From: Coprinellus micaceus
Lineage: Eukaryota > Basidiomycota > Agaricomycetes > Agaricales > Psathyrellaceae
DNA: 64,000 nt
Assembly: GCA_951394405.1 (NCBI GenBank)
Contig: OX596334.1
Location: 4,712,001 to 4,776,000 of the forward strand
Reading direction: 5' to 3'
Position numbers and translations under genes: made by a program. Position 1 is the stretch's first letter. Each line of letters starts with the position of its first letter. The notes beneath the pieces were generated by a model, which was not told the origin of the DNA, did not search any database, and saw only the letters and a program-made list of their open reading frames with translations. Below, in pieces: positions 1-13,981 of this stretch.

Positions 1-662
1 AATGTGAGGGGGATATAAAGCGACTATGTTCCCTCAAGAGCATATGAAGCGAAGATCCTAGGAGAAAATGAAGTGAGAAGCACGGCGACCCTTTGTGTGG
101 AACGAAGCGAAGCGAATGATCCTAGAGACGTCTGCGGAGATATGAACCCATTGGAGGGAAAGACGATTGAAGTTAAGTAGGGGCCCGACGGAGAACCCAC
201 ATCCCCATACGCCCACTCTACGTTAGAAACGCGTTCCATTCTTCCTACCTCCGCCAACCCAACCGACGTTTGACCACCTCTCCTCCTCGAACCCAGTTCT
301 GCACACTCGCTTTCCCCACTCGAATCATCTGCCCATCGCATCGGCGACGTCCACGATCGAATGACTCTTCAAGCCACACCACCTCACCACCGCTGGCCAA
401 GGTCAGCACACTCGGAGCGGTGGGGCGCGAATCGGGGATGCGAGAATCCCGAAGAGATAACCAGGTTTGGCGGATGCACGTTGGGGGACCTGTGTTGAGC
501 AGCGCCGGGCGGAAGGAGTAAGCATCGGCGAGAGAACAGGTTCGGCCGAGGAGAACATGCAGTTCGGAGGAAAACGTTGAGAACGGCGGCCTTCGGCGGG
601 TTAGCGAATGTATCTATGCTGCTTTGACGCTGAGACGAATGTCTCTGGGGGTACGAAGCGTG
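1..662. repeat. Diverged dispersed repeat R1, copy A (cut by window edge)
   Basis: This segment aligns by eye, in the same orientation, with 13364-13981. Shared blocks include the opening AATGTGAGGGGG-type word, the CCGACGTTT block near 265 and 13618, and GAATGTCTCTGGGGGTACGA at about 636 and 13954. The copies differ by many substitutions and small indels, so the duplication is old. I see no coding frame, terminal repeats or target duplication that would identify a transposon class. Copy A may begin before the window. Confidence 0.7.
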
Positions 663-3600
663 GTGAGTTCGGGGCGCGAATCTAATGGCAGAGTACGGGC
701 AGTCGGTTCGTTCGGTTTAGTTCGGTCGGTGACGTCGGTGTAGAATGGTATAATAGACACCCCCGACCTTCCGCTTTGTGGCAACAAAGTTGGGAGGGAA
801 GCCGGCGGGAGTGAGACGCGGTTCGTGACACTGGCGCGCGAAAGTAAAGAGACTGGCACTAACAACCATCGATCGGGCCTAGGAAACAGGATTGGATTTC
901 CCCAAGCATCGGAGGCGAATTAAACGAAGGCGAAGGCGGTCTGCCGAGGAGCGCCAGCGCTGGACGGCGTCTCCAACAATGGCATTCCGGCGCCGCTAGC
1001 TCGCCCACGCGAAGTTGTGCCTCGGTACACCACGAATTCGGGGATCTGTGAGAAGGACGGACGTGAGCAAGCTGTCATTTAGTACTGAGAGGGATACACA
1101 GGAAGACATCAGCAAGGTCGGTGAGTGTAGTAGCGAAGGTGCCCCAAGTCTTGCTTCCTCATATGCCATTGAAGACGAAGTCCGCTGCGGTTCCCCTAGC
1201 TATTGGAGTGGTCAGAAGATATCAAGAGCGAGGCATACTGACAGGGAATTATCGTACGGAATGACACGAAGTTATCCTAGATAACGAAATGAAGAGAACG
1301 AGGGTGAGGGAACGTGGTTGAAACGAAGGGCTCAATTAAAAAGGTCTATCCGCCCGACACTCCACGCCAAGATACCGCCGCCCAAAGTCGGAACGATAAC
1401 TCCCTGTTCCCACCTCGCTGAACGAACCTTCTCCCCACCTTTCCTGGTCGAAGTCACGTCCTACCCACTCGCCCTTCCCGCTCGAACCCTGCCCCCATTC
1501 ACGGCGAGTGGAGTTGGTAGCAACCGCCGTTGGCCAACTCCCGGGCCCACCATCGCCGACCCCTGCTCGGCACCAGCTGATTTCGTCCCGAATGACGATT
1601 TGGGGCTGATTGACACGAAGGGTAGATGCGAGAATACCGAACGCGGTAGACAGGGCATCGGTATCGTCAATATTGAGAGTATCCGTCGCCGAGATTCGCC
1701 CCTGGGACCGCAAGCTTCAGGGGTAGGTCGGGGTGTGAAGGAGGTGAGGACGTCGTTGGAGTTGGTGTGGAGGAGCGCATCGCCGACGTCTCTAGAACTC
1801 TGGTCGATCTCGTGAATGGCACCACGTTCGAGGGGAGTGAACGCGAATGAAAGGCAATGTACTTGGTCGACAAGCTCGACACGCGAAGGCAGAGCGACTG
1901 GGTCCAACCACGGTCGTTCGAGCTCGAAGTTCTTTCGACCTCGACCAATGTTGAAAGGGTGATGAATGTCCTTGGAGCTCGATGTCGGCTCGATGAAGGG
2001 CACTGACGAATGTCGAGGGACGCGTTCAGGGAGGTATCCCACCGCAGTGCATCACCGCCTTGCCCAACGTACATGAGATCGATCCTAGGATATAGACGGG
2101 TGGATGTTAGTTCACGTCATCTAGGGAAAGGATGGATACACACGGTAAGAAGGACGAGGACGATGAAGTGGAGCGACGAAGGGTCTCTGGGACTCGCCTT
2201 CATATGTCGCCGAACGTCGACCCCGCTGTGGTCCGGTGCCAGGGACGAGAACCACGTTCCCGATCCTGAAGGACCGGCGAATCACGTAGGACATTCAAGC
2301 GAAGAGGGTGGGGTGCGTCTTAGGGTTCCATGAAGGAATTAAAGAGAATCTGCGGCGAGAAAAAGAGTCAGGACGGCGCGTTTCGATGCGAGGTGGGAGA
2401 AAGAAGAGGGCAACGATAATGGCGATAGTGTAGAGCATATTGGCACGAAATGAAGAATGGGGTTCAAGGAGGTCAGGATCAAGAAGGGATTGGGCAGGAG
2501 AAGAGCGAGGGCTGGAAGCGGGGATGGGAAGGAAGACACGGAAACTTACCAACAGTTCCAATAGCCAGGCGCATCGCCCATAGCACTCCCCGCTCCGCGC
2601 TGCTCCCTCGTTCGTGTTAATCGAGGCTCATCCATTCTCATCGGGATTCGGGAGCCTCCGCGTGTTGGCGCTTGTGGAATCCACGGAGTTATAGCTTGAG
2701 AGGGGTCATGACATCGAAGTTTGCGAGGGCTTGGTGTTGGCCGAGTGAGTTGGTCGGTGGAGGGCGACGCCACTTCCGGTAAATCGTGCGTGGCATGTCC
2801 TGAGTGCGGATGAAGGGATGCTAGGATGGCGCAGGGCGCCGTGTCTGAGCATCGTTGTGGTGGGAGAAGGGAAGGAAGCGGATGCTGTGATTTCGTTTGG
2901 CTTGCAGATGGAAACCTAACCCCACGCAATCCGTTGGCTTCAAACTGCCCACTCGCCTTCTCCCCCATTTCAACCCCGAGTAAAATCGAGAAGGCAAGAT
3001 CGGGCTCCCTATCAGGCTTCATTTCCACAGACCTGGGTCCCCATCCGCTCCCTCGGGTCCGCTCGTCAATACCGCACTGTGCCTCAACTCAACCTCTTCG
3101 TGCACTCGACGCCCAGAAGTTGCTGACCAACCTCCATACCTCGTAGCCTGTTCTTCGATTCACGAATCAAGCGGACTCAGATACGGACTCACATCCCAGG
3201 TAGGAGTGTGTTCACCTCGGTTATACAGGGCCGCACAGCCGCGTGTACCTCGTTTATTATCGATCGCCCGTGTCCACATTATCCACCCTCACCGGTACTG
3301 TGCTGCGACATTCGCACTTGTATTCGCACGTTCAACCCCTCCACGCAATGCACCTGAGCCATGACTTTGCTTCCATAACCCCGCTTTCGCTTTCCCTGAG
3401 ACTGTGGTTCTGGTATATCCCTGAGCGCGGACGCTCACTCCAGAGTAACTGGGGCGAGGCTATATCTGCAAGCGGATAGGGTCCGCCAGACGCCCAAACA
3501 GCCCAATCGGCGAGTGATTCGCCTGGAAGACCCAGTTCTCGTGTACGTGACTACCAATAACGCCTCGTGGATGTAGCCAGACAGAGGCTTCCTACATCGG

Positions 3601-4440
3601 ACACGAATCGAGAGATGTTTCCCTCCGTCGCATTTGAGACCATCGCTGTGAAGCGTGCACTGGAATCTGTGAATGGCGAGGCTAGCCCGCCAAACGGTGG
3701 CTACAGCGCCAATCGTCCCGGTGTACGGGTGCCGGCCAATTGTGTGCAGAAAGGGAAGGGTGTAAGCGGGGCCTAAGCAACCGGGGAAGAGATACAGCAT
3801 CGGAATTTCCGTGGATGGGCTGTCCCAAGTGATCGGCGACGGGAACCCAGTTTGCCTTTCAGAGATACAGCTTCACTCGGGATACCCCACTCGGCGGTGG
3901 CTCTCCGATCGTATCAGTAAGTGAATTAGGCGCCCAACTGGGCGGAGCATGGCGCACAGCGCCACAAGGCAAGGAGACGAGCGTTTCGTACCAACGCCTC
4001 TGAATCACGAGCACCGACCAACACGCCGATCGTTCATGACCCACTCCGCTACGGGCTGCCTCACATTAATTATCCTAGGTTGGATGGGGTGTAGAGCAGT
4101 GTAACGGGAGCGCGTATTTCATTAATATTTCAGCTCCTACGGTCCCACACCATTGGTGCTGTGTTGCACCGCGGATTTACAGCTCTTTGAAGGCCATATT
4201 CGCTCAGGTATAGATATAGCGAGGTCTTTACCCCTCGTCGTCGCTTTTAACCTCTTCCGAACACCCAATTGTACGCACACCAAAGAACGCACGCCCGACA
4301 TGGCAGAACCACGGTGCGTTCGTTTGAACGAGTCTCGACGCGGCCGTTCTAACTCTGAATGAATCTCCAGGAACTCGCTCTCGAACAATGGGAATGGAGA
4401 ACGGTACGCAAATAAATCCTGTATTTGACTCGAGCCTCAA
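663..4440. other. Intergenic, no supported gene
   Basis: I see no reading frame here with recognisable domains or consistent splice structure. Overlapping open frames on both strands look like chance openings in a sequence of about 55% GC. A degenerate mobile relic is possible but unsupported. The 5' end of the first TPR-CHAT gene probably lies in the last few hundred bases, since the first exon I can define already starts inside coding sequence. Confidence 0.5.
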
Positions 4441-7400
4441 GCTCACGACGTGTCCAGCTCGTCCAATCTGAACGGTCTGTACCCATGGCTGATGTGGCTG
4501 CGCATGAGCTCATCGTTTGCAATACCCCTAGATGTGGTCTTAAAACGTGCCGACAAAAGCAGTGAAGGTGGCGATAGAAGCAATCTAGCGATCCTCCGTG
4601 TTTTCGGGCTTCGGGAAGAGACCGAAAAAGCTTTCCCACTGCATGAAATCTCTCCCGGCAGGTGGGCGATGAGCAGCGCAATCGAACTGTGAGTCATTTC
4701 AATTTGTTTGTGGGAGGTTGGTTGACTTGGTACCACCGAAAGCCCTCAAGGAGTCATGGGAATCAAATGCGTTGTAAAGGGGGAGGGTGGCAAGGACACC
4801 CAATTTACTCACGTCCACTGTGCTGCGAGTCGGGAAGGCGTAGGCGAGGGTGAGCACTTTGTGCTTCTAAAGGCATGGTCTTCATTGAACAAGCATATGG
4901 CAGGGCCAGGGGGACCAATCAAATTGTTGGATGCCCAGTTGCACATCCCTGCCTCATGGCGTGCAGTGCAAATTTGGACCAAACCTGCCACAAACAGAGG
5001 TACGCAGTTCTGTCACGTACCCGGTGTGAACATGGAATGACCATATTATTTCAGATTCCGCATCTATCCAGGCACTCTGTGACCATTGGGAAACTCTGTA
5101 CAACCAATTCAAAACTACAGGAAACCTGACCAACATATCCGAGGCGATTTCAACCCTTCACAGAGTCGTGGAAATAACTCCCATGGAGGACCAGAACTTG
5201 GCTACAGTGCTAAGTAGCCTTGGGTGCTCACTCTGCCGGCAATTCGAGCACACTGGAGATCTCAGTGACATTGCTGAAGCTATCACAGTACAGATACGAT
5301 CAGTCGGCATGACTCCTGATGGACACGCAGATCTCCCATCCATGCTCAACAACCTAGGAAACTCGTTCCTGCGTCGCTTTGAGCGCCTCGGAACCATGGC
5401 TGATGTGGCAAAAGCAATTTCACTGCAATCCAGAGCAGTGGATCTCACCCCTGAAGGACATGCAGATCTACCCTCCAGGCTCATGAACCTTGGGGGTTCG
5501 TTCCTGCAGCGGTTTGAGCACAAAGGCAATCTGTGCGATGTTGCAGAGGCGATATCACTGCAATCTCGTGCTGTGGACCTCACTCCTAGGGGACATGCAG
5601 ACCTCCCAGACATGCTTGTGGGACTTGGGGGCTCGTTCCTACAGCGGTTTGGGCACATGGGTGATCTGTTGGACGTTGCAGAAGCAATATCACTGCAATC
5701 TCGTGCTGTGTGCCTCACTCCTGGGGGGCATGCCAGCCTCCCCTCTAGGCTTGACAGCCTTGGAAGCTCGTTCCAGGCCCGCTTTGAGCGCACATGCAAC
5801 CTCACTGATATTTCACAAGCAATCTCAGTGCACACACAAGCTGTGGAACTGACTCCAGAAGGCCATGCACAAATGCCTGCTGTACTCAACAACCTGGGAA
5901 ACTCATTCCTGCATCGCTTTCAGCACACTGGGGATCTCCCTGATGCCACACAAGCAATCTCAGCCCTGTCCCAGGCTGCCAGTCTCACTCCTGAGGGACA
6001 CCCAGGTCTGCCATCCAGGCTGATGAACCTTGGGATTGCGTTCACGTGTTGCTTTGAGCACACAGGTGAACTCTGTGAAATCAAGGTGGCTGTATTCTTT
6101 CAAAAGAAAGCTGTCCACCTGACTCCTATAGACGACGCTTCCCTACCACACAGACTCAGCAACCTTGGAGGCTCATTGATGCGTTGCTTTGAATGTACTG
6201 GCAACCCTGACGATGTCACAGAAGGCATCTACAACCTCAGCCAAGCTCTCCACCTCACCCCTGACATGCACACCAACCTACCCTCTCGATTCATCAACCT
6301 TGCATCCGCCTGGTACCAGTATTTCACCTCAAGCCATAACCAAGGTCACCTTGCTGCAGCTGTTTCAAATTTCAAATCAGCAGCAACTTGTGCCACTGGC
6401 AGTTCCCATGTGAAGATTGAAGCAGCCATACGCTGGGCAAGGCTTTCTAGCACCCATTACTACCCACCCTCTCTTGATGTCCTTGATGCTTTCAAGACAG
6501 CGATTGACCTCCTTGTGTTGACTGCAGGCCTAGAGCAGACAGTCCAGCATCGCTTTGCCATGATTGAGCGACATGGCAGACTTCCTGCTGAAGCCGCTAC
6601 GGTTGCATTTGGATTTGGGCAACCACATACAGCCTTGGAATGGCTAGAGCAAGGTCGCTGCTTGGTATGGTCACAACAGAGCCAGCTGCGAACCCCACTC
6701 ACAAGTGTCAAAGTGTACAACCAGGCACTTGCTGAACGGATTGTAGAAGTTTCAAGGTGTCTTCAAGCCATGGGGTCGTCACGCCAACACTCGGGAACCA
6801 ATATCTCTTTGGCAGGCAAGGTCTCACTTGAGGATGAGGCCCTCAAGCACACCCAGCTCGCAATGGAGTGGGTCCATCTCCTTGCAGAGGTCCGGGGCAT
6901 GCCTGGACTTGACAGCTTTCTTCAGCCATTGAAGTGTCACACCATACTCCAACACCTCCCACAGGATGGCCCTATTATTATCCTCAATGTGTATGAGGAC
7001 TGGTGTGATGCCATTGCTCTCCTTGCAGGATTGGATGAACCCATCCACATTCCTCTACCCAATTTCTCTCTGAAAAAGGCTAGAGATTTGCAACGTAACC
7101 TCAACATCCAACTCCGGTCCCATCAGCTTCGCGCTCGGGGGGTGGAAACAACAACTGGCGATAGCTGTGATACTTCCAGAAGAGCTGCTGGGCAATTTCA
7201 GAGGAAGGGAAACAGATGTGATGAAGATGTACATCTAGTTCTTGTGGGCTTGTGGAATGAAGTGGTCAAGCCCATATTGAATGCCTTGGGGTTTTCAGTA
7301 TGTTGTCCTTTCCTCAACTTCTCTGCATGTGCTAACCAAAGTGCAGAAGAATGATGGCTCATATGGAGTGCCGCTCCCAAGGATTTGGTGGTGCCCTACA

Positions 7401-8180
7401 GGCCCATTGTCCTTCCTGCCCCTCCATGCTGCTGGCATATATAAGGGGCCCATAGTAGAGGGTATCATGGACTATGTGGTGTCGTCCTATACACCAACCG
7501 TCACTGCACTGACACAGAGGGTCCAGAATGGCAGTCACATCACCAAGGATGCATCAGGCTTATTCCTTACCAGTCAACCGAAGGCACCAGGAGCTGTGGC
7601 TATCCCGGGAACCACACAGGAGGTCATATTGCTCCACAACAGTGCGAGGTGTCATGGAATTAGGGCTTTGAAGCTGGAGGGGACTGAAGTCAGTGCCAAC
7701 AGGTGTCCCGACCTTATGGAGAGGTTCAGCAGCATTCACCTGGCCTGCCACGCATCCCAGAACTCTTCCAACCCGCTGCAGAGCCGATTCCTCTTCCACG
7801 ATGGCCACCTCACTCTCAACACCATAATGCAAAAAAATCTGAAAAATGCTGACCTTGCCTTCTTATCAGCATGTGAGACCAGCACTGGAGAAGAGACACT
7901 TGCCGATGAAGCCGTCCATCTCGCTGCCGGAATGCTTGCCGCTGGATATCGTCGAGTTGTTGCAACAATGTGGTCAATTGACGATGGGCACGCTCCTCAG
8001 GTCGCAAATGACTTCTACGAGTATCTATGGGCCCGGCGGGGAAAGGATAGTGGAACGGGATTTGATGGTACACTGTCTGCGTACGCTCTGCATCATGCTA
8101 CTCAGGAACTTCGAGGACGACTTGATAATATGGACAGCTCCCTCCTTGCCTGGATTCCCTATGTACACTTCGGTTATTGA
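4441..8180 (+). CDS. TPR-CHAT protein 1 (CHAT-domain putative cysteine protease)
   Basis: Five exons join in frame: 4441-4688, 4743-4849, 4904-4999, 5055-7297 and 7347-8180 (3528 nt, at least 1175 aa). Introns are 49-55 bases with GT...AG ends and branch-like words such as GCTAAC at 7331. The true start lies upstream and is unresolved. An N-terminal region of about 150 residues is unrecognised but matches the second TPR-CHAT gene, including GRWAMSSAIEL against RRWELRNSIEL. About ten 45-residue TPR-like units follow (exactly 135 bp apart at 5321, 5456 and 5591), with a LGxSFLxRFExTG...AISxQxRAV...LTPEGHADLP pattern. The C-terminal CHAT domain has the expected caspase-like dyad: His in SIHLACHASQ and Cys in LAFLSACETSTG. 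CHAT is a clan CD fold related to caspases and separase. The fungal substrate is unknown, and a cell-death or regulatory role is inference. Confidence 0.88.
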
Positions 8181-8700
8181 TCTGCTCGAGTCTTTCTCTG
8201 TTTCCTTTCATTATGCCGTTCATGCACCCCGCCCCACACCGGTTTCCTATCTAACGCCCATCTCCCTACCCTCCGTATGCGACCTGCATATTACCCCAGT
8301 CTTACCGGCTCTTTTCTGATGCACCAAATTTCCTTTGGCATTACCTTGTACAAGCTACAATATGCAAACCCTTTCTCACCATTTCCCATATTTCTATCCC
8401 TCGCTAGTACTTATCACTGCACAGCCAATTCGCTATTGTCCCATTCACTTTTGCCATCCTCAATTCGGTGTAGGGTGTCCCAGTCTACACCGTAAATACT
8501 AATTTACTCAGATAAACCCAGTCCGGCTCGGTATGTCTGTTTGTCGCTTACTGAGCCAAAGTTGGAGCCGTCTGTGAGTGAGCCAAAACAACCGTAAATT
8601 CAATTCCCGAGAATCTAGCGTAAGGCAGGGGAGCTAACTTCCAGGGGGTCTCAACTTACCCCCCGCATGCGCGTCAACAGTCCAGGAACAAATTTTAGGG
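8181..8700. other. Intergenic 3' flank of TPR-CHAT gene 1
   Basis: This is AT-richer sequence just after the TGA at 8178-8180, with pyrimidine runs typical of fungal 3' regions. I see no gene or clear repeat in it. Confidence 0.5.
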
Positions 8701-9520
8701 CATCGACGGAGAGAAGGATCGGAAGCTCACCGCAAAATAATTCATGAAATGGCACTGAGATGAGGGACAAGGGAAGTCAGCACTGATGGCTGTGTAGACA
8801 CTGAGGTGGGCAGCCGAGCGCCCACGATTCACGCACAGTGGGGTTGTGAACAAACAGCTTGCCAGGAAGCACTGGGTGGAAAGTCAGTGAGGCCGGCGAT
8901 GCCACGACGTCTACCCGCCCAGGTTGACGAGGCGGTCACCACATGTACACGGCGAAAAGGGGACCTGGAAGGAAATGGAGACATCTTCAACGATCCGAAG
9001 CCGCCAGTCGACAGTCCCAGGTCGAACGGGCATGTCAACGGGGTTCTGGAACGCGAAGGCAAAGGCCCAGCAGTGCCGTCGATCCGAGGAAGATCGGCGG
9101 GTTGGGCCCCACAACAAATTCCATGCAAGAAGTTGGATCAGTATGCTGTACTCTCTCTCTAACAGCCCAGGGAAGGGGATGGAGATCGCACGAGAGTGAA
9201 GGGGGAGTTATCAAGACGCAAGAAGAATAAGGCTCGATATTGAAGGAGTATACTATTCTAGAAAGACAAAGAGAGGCTTGATACTTAGGACAGGTTCCAC
9301 GGCTCACGCACCCTATGCCACTTTGACACACACTCCCCCTCTGGCGCCTCTGCCGAACGACCCGCTCTCCGGGTTCAGCTTGGCACCAGACGCTCAACGC
9401 CTCGAGGACCCCAATGCGAAGGGAAGTATGCCTTACTCCTCATGGAATCTGGAAGGAGTCGTTCGCCTTGCTTGGGAATCCGGCATCCGAGCTCGAGGGT
9501 CTACGAAGACAGATGCTGTC
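8701..9520. repeat. Diverged dispersed repeat R2, copy A
   Basis: This segment aligns with 14483-15420 in the same orientation. Anchors are ATCGACGGAGAGAAGGAT (8702) against ATCGACAGAGAGAAGGAT (14485), GGCTCACGCACCCTATGCCA (about 9301) against GGCTCACACACCCTATGCCA, and GGGAATCCGGCATCCGAGCT (about 9473) against the same word near 15371. Copy B contains roughly 100 extra bases. No coding capacity is recognisable in either copy. Confidence 0.75.
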
Positions 9521-12500
9521 GATGTCTGGCGTCCTGTCCTCGGACTCTTGGCATGCCTGGGCCTCCTGGCTCCAGTACCACTCGAGGCAGCCCACCAGGA
9601 ATCCGAACGGGTAGGCGACCCAACCCTCGCGTCAAGAAGGGGCAGTACGCATATGGCCTTCAACCACCGACGAACGTGCCCCTCCACCGACTCTAACTTC
9701 CAAACTCCACCCACGAGGCTCTCCCCAAACAAGAGTCTCGCCCTATACACTGCTTCCCAGCAGTCAGCGGCGGTGAACAAACCGTCCGAAAGAGGTGGCT
9801 CCTCGAGATTCGCCGGTGCGGGGGGTTTCGAATCCATCGACGAGAAAGAGGCACGACGCAGGGACGGAGCCCTCTGGGGGTCGACCCCGGTCAATGCGGG
9901 GATGGCAGTCGCACTACTCGGGAGATGGGGTACGAGGAAGGCAGAAGGCAAGCCCCAACCGAATGGCGACGGACCTGGGAAAGGTCGTCGACTAACGATA
10001 TGGCCGACCACGATCCCCAGTGGCGTTGAGACGAGGCTGTTTTATCGGGAAACGGGTGGGTTTCGGTCGAGTCGTCGACGCGACACAGCAGTCGGAGGCG
10101 ATGGCTTGGGACCTTCGGCCTTGGCTTCCAGCGAAGTGGCGTTGGGGAGAGTGTCGTACGCGGGTAGGCTGAGGGGGCGTGTAAGCTTCATTGGAGATGA
10201 CGGAAGAACCAGGGTGTACGAACATGTAATGGGGTTGAAGTAACAGTCGACTCGAGCGAACAACGGCGTCTAGGGCGCTTATCAAGGCAGTACCCCTACA
10301 AGGAAGTGGTTAGCTTGGAATCGAAGATGAAGGAGGTCAAAGGAAGAAGGAAAATATTAAACCGAGGATAGAGACGAGGAAGCGGAGAGAAGCAACCACA
10401 CAGTCTGCCTCGCAAACGGGGGGCCATGAAGTGAATAGAAGCGAGGATGGGAGGCGGGGAGGAACAGGACGAAGGGAGGGGGTAAATGAAGGATTCGTGG
10501 GGCGACGAAAACAGCGATCGATTGACATGCAGGAGGAACACATACCATGAGCGATAGCGTATCGATCGCCCCACCACATTCGCCGATACCCATGCTCCTG
10601 CTAGTGGCTCACCGCCTGGTCATCTCCCGAAGAGGAATGGCTTGAGGGGAGGTACGCGACGACATGCCCGCCGCCACGACGTTCCGGATCTGGCTACGCT
10701 CTTGAAGGCGTTATTCGATGAGGTTTGGGGGTGACGACCCCCAACAGCGAGGCCTGGCTCGGCCTCGTACGGGGAATGTGGAAATAGCGAGCTGAACGCC
10801 AGCCTCGACGTTGGGTGGTAGATAATAGACCGAATGGGAGAGGCGGCGGCGAAGGGGGGAGGGGATGGGACCATGCCTTCGAGGTGAGAGTGGAGAGGCG
10901 TATGGCGATAGCCAGTTCGAAGCGGGATCCTCGGCGAGTAGATTTTGACGAGAGCACTTGCAGTCTTCAGGCGGCGACGGAGGGTAGATCATAGTGCCGA
11001 TCCAAGCGAGACACCCAGGCAAGCGATCGAGAGAGACGCGTGGATTCTGTCTAGAGGAATAAAGTGAGAACGGTGCACAGTCCGATGGAAGATAGGGAAT
11101 GCGAATACGGGGTGTATCTCGACATCGAGGAGAGAATGAATCAAATAGGGGACGGGCGAGGATCGAGAAGAACTAGAGACGAGAGGGGCAAGGTGAAGGA
11201 GAAGTTCGAAGCAGAGGTGGGGATCAAGAGGGACGTAATGGATAGGTACCATGTCATGGCTCCAGCTTTTTCCAGCGACCTGGCTTCGTCGCGCCTCCTG
11301 CACCGTATTTTCTCCGGATTCTTCTGTCGGGTCTCCTTCCTCGATTCTCATCCGCGCGCGGGGTCGTCCAGTCGTAACCTCCTGGGTGAGATGCCCCGTG
11401 TAGAGGCGGTTTGAATGGTGGCGGTGGGGATGTAGCCAAGGAGGGCCGACGCGATGGGGTGGTGCAATGCGAACATGGGCGGCCAGAAACCTTGCTCCTC
11501 GCTAGGAGCGGATGTGTACAGCTTGAACGGCTGACACGAGGTCGATGTCCGGACTCTGGGTGGAAGTACTGTGGAACGCTGAGGAGGATGTCGCTGGATG
11601 GCGCTCGTTGGATTGGCGGCTATCTAGCCTCGGCAGGAAGGGAGAATGAGAAGAGAAGCGGCGAGAGGGTCGAAATGGGGTGGGCGCCGGCATCGTTGGA
11701 TGTGACGATGAAGAAAGTGATAGGTGTAGACTCGAAGGAACGGGACGCTGTGACGTCGATAGTGGCGGCAACCTTAACCCCGCCCTGATCGGGGCTCTGA
11801 TCCGCAGGGAAATCTTCTCTTTCTTCTAGCCACCGACTGCCGGGTGTCTCACTGCCGCTCTTCCCCTTCATGGCTCTGCACCGGAGATCCCCCCTCCCTT
11901 TCATAGTTCCCTGGACTTCCCTCCGCCCTCCGTTCTCGACGCTAATGAATCGCCTTTCCACTACTTCCCAATCTACACTCGGCCCACAACCGATTTCACT
12001 GGGGAATCTACCAGAACACTCCCGCCGCCTTGTATCCCTTCATGTGATCGCACGTCTACTTCCGTCATCCTTCGGTCCGAGCGTTCACCCCTTCCGATGA
12101 CTACATCCCTGGATCCATCCACCTCATTCTAGCCATCCAGACTATCACCAAACAGCATCCATTCAGACTCAGTGGTCTCCTCGCAGATGAACCGGAATAT
12201 AGTGGATGATCCGCCGTACTATCGAACTGAGCGCAGGCCTTCCGACACGGCGGGGACCAGTTACCTCCTCTATCTGCTGGATTGATACCTAGCAGAACTC
12301 CATGCACCACCCCTTGTCTCCCCTCTCAGAATCCTGACTCACTCTGTCTGCGCCGCCCCAACCCCTTGGCTCAGCCGTACGCCCAGAATAGACAACACTT
12401 CTGGGTCTCAAGGGAGGGACCATATCCTCTTCTGCATAGACGCCCGACATTGACAGCTGTGTCTGGGAACTGTACCCACCATTTCTCTGCCAAGGCTCCC

Positions 12501-13363
12501 GATCCTCGGGTACACTTCTACGTCCCCAAACAATTCTATGTGTTGACGAGCGTCTAAATCCGACACGACCTCCAATTCGGGTGTTTGATATTCTGGAGAC
12601 CTCATTGCTGTTCTTTTCCTACTCGCCTCTGGAGGTTGTTCTTCTGTAAAGCCTTTTACGCTACGAACTCGCCCGTTCTATGTGCACGGTCCATTCCACA
12701 TAATCCCAATTCATTTCTGTTGGGTCTCGGCGCTTCTCACATCTACCAGTAATTTGATCCCTCCCCGGAGCCCACTTTCAACAGCTCTCGATTTGAGGCA
12801 TTAGCGTGTATGATAGATACAAACTTGAAGGCTACCTATTCGTGGAACCACCGCACAACCCCCGCCATCCCCGAAATGAAATAAGCGCCCATCTCGTAGG
12901 CGAATCCTGTGCAGCACAAAGCAATGTCATCAACACCTTCCGTATATGAAAGGACGGTGGTGTGGCTTCGATGGCTCGAACTTTACCCTCGTCCGAATAG
13001 GCTGTAGCCTGTTAATACACTTCCCGGGTATTCGGTTTGAGATGAAAACCTACGTCTGCAGGTGGGTAGATCACCAAGATCACACCCTGGCACCACCTAT
13101 CCCCGTCGTCCCTCCGTATCTCTCTCGTTGGGTCTCCAGCTCAGATCCTGCTCAAGGTTGAGGGAGGGTCTAACCACTAAATGGGGGGCTTCTCGTTCGG
13201 TTGTGTAGAAACTATCATTTACATACATTATCCCAATCGACAACGGCGATGTGAATATATAAGCGCCCGTACGACAATAAGGGGTATTGCCACGCAAGAT
13301 TTTGAGTAACGGGTGGTGGGATGCGTTTGAAATGCTGCGAACAGTGCTTCGACAGGGGAGTGG
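9521..13363. other. Intergenic, no supported gene
   Basis: I found no supported gene. Open frames overlap on both strands without domain-like content. The minus strand of 10300-11050 is pyrimidine rich. The word TAAGCGCCC occurs on the minus strand at 10273-10281 and on the plus strand at 12882-12890 and 13260-13268, part of a set discussed in the findings. Confidence 0.45.
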
Positions 13364-13981
13364 AATGTGAGGGGGGTATAAAACGACTATGTTCACTCAA
13401 GAGGAGAGGAAGCTAAAATTCTAGGAGAAAATGAACCGAGAAGCGCGGCGACCCTTCATGTGGAACGAAGCGATGCGAGGGGCCCTAGAGCCGTCTGAGA
13501 GAGAGGTGAACCGAAGGGGGAGAAAGAATGCGGTATGACGATCGGAAAAACGAATATCCATACGCCCCGCTCTACTTTAGAATAGCATTCCATGCCTCCT
13601 ACCCGGCCAAACCAACCGACGTTTAACCACCTCTTGGTCGAACAAACCTCCGCCCACTCCAAATCCCTACCCATCTCATCGGCGACATCCACAATCAAGT
13701 GACTCCCAAGCCGTACCACGCCGCCACCAACCGCTGCCTGGTGTCGGCCTGTATTTCTGTCGCTGAGGACACTCGGAGTGGTGGGCGGGAAACGAGGATG
13801 TGAGGATCCTGAACGGGGTAACCAGGTTTTGGGGATACACGTTGAAGCACGAGCGAGAGAGCAAGCTCGGCTCACCAAACAGGAAATGCGCAGAGGAGAA
13901 CGGGTCCGTTGAAAGGGAACGTGGAGAACTGCGGCTGTCTTTAGAGCTGAGGTGAATGTCTCTGGGGGTACGAAGCGTGGA
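13364..13981. repeat. Diverged dispersed repeat R1, copy B
   Basis: This is the counterpart of positions 1-662, in the same orientation and colinear over about 620 bp. It starts with AATGTGAGGGGGGTATAAAA, is preceded by an ATAAGCGCCCG word about 100 bp upstream, and is followed some 500 bp later by R2 copy B. No gene is visible. Confidence 0.7.

Noticed and set aside
24..4388. Many medium open frames on both strands upstream of TPR-CHAT gene 1
   Set aside because: They overlap each other in all frames, lack domain-like patterns, and start and stop without splice continuity. They look like chance openings in GC-rich sequence.
5158..5892. A 244-codon minus-strand frame opposite the TPR repeats
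   Set aside because: It is the antisense of the 135-bp repeat units, which keeps the opposite strand open periodically. There is no independent evidence of a gene.
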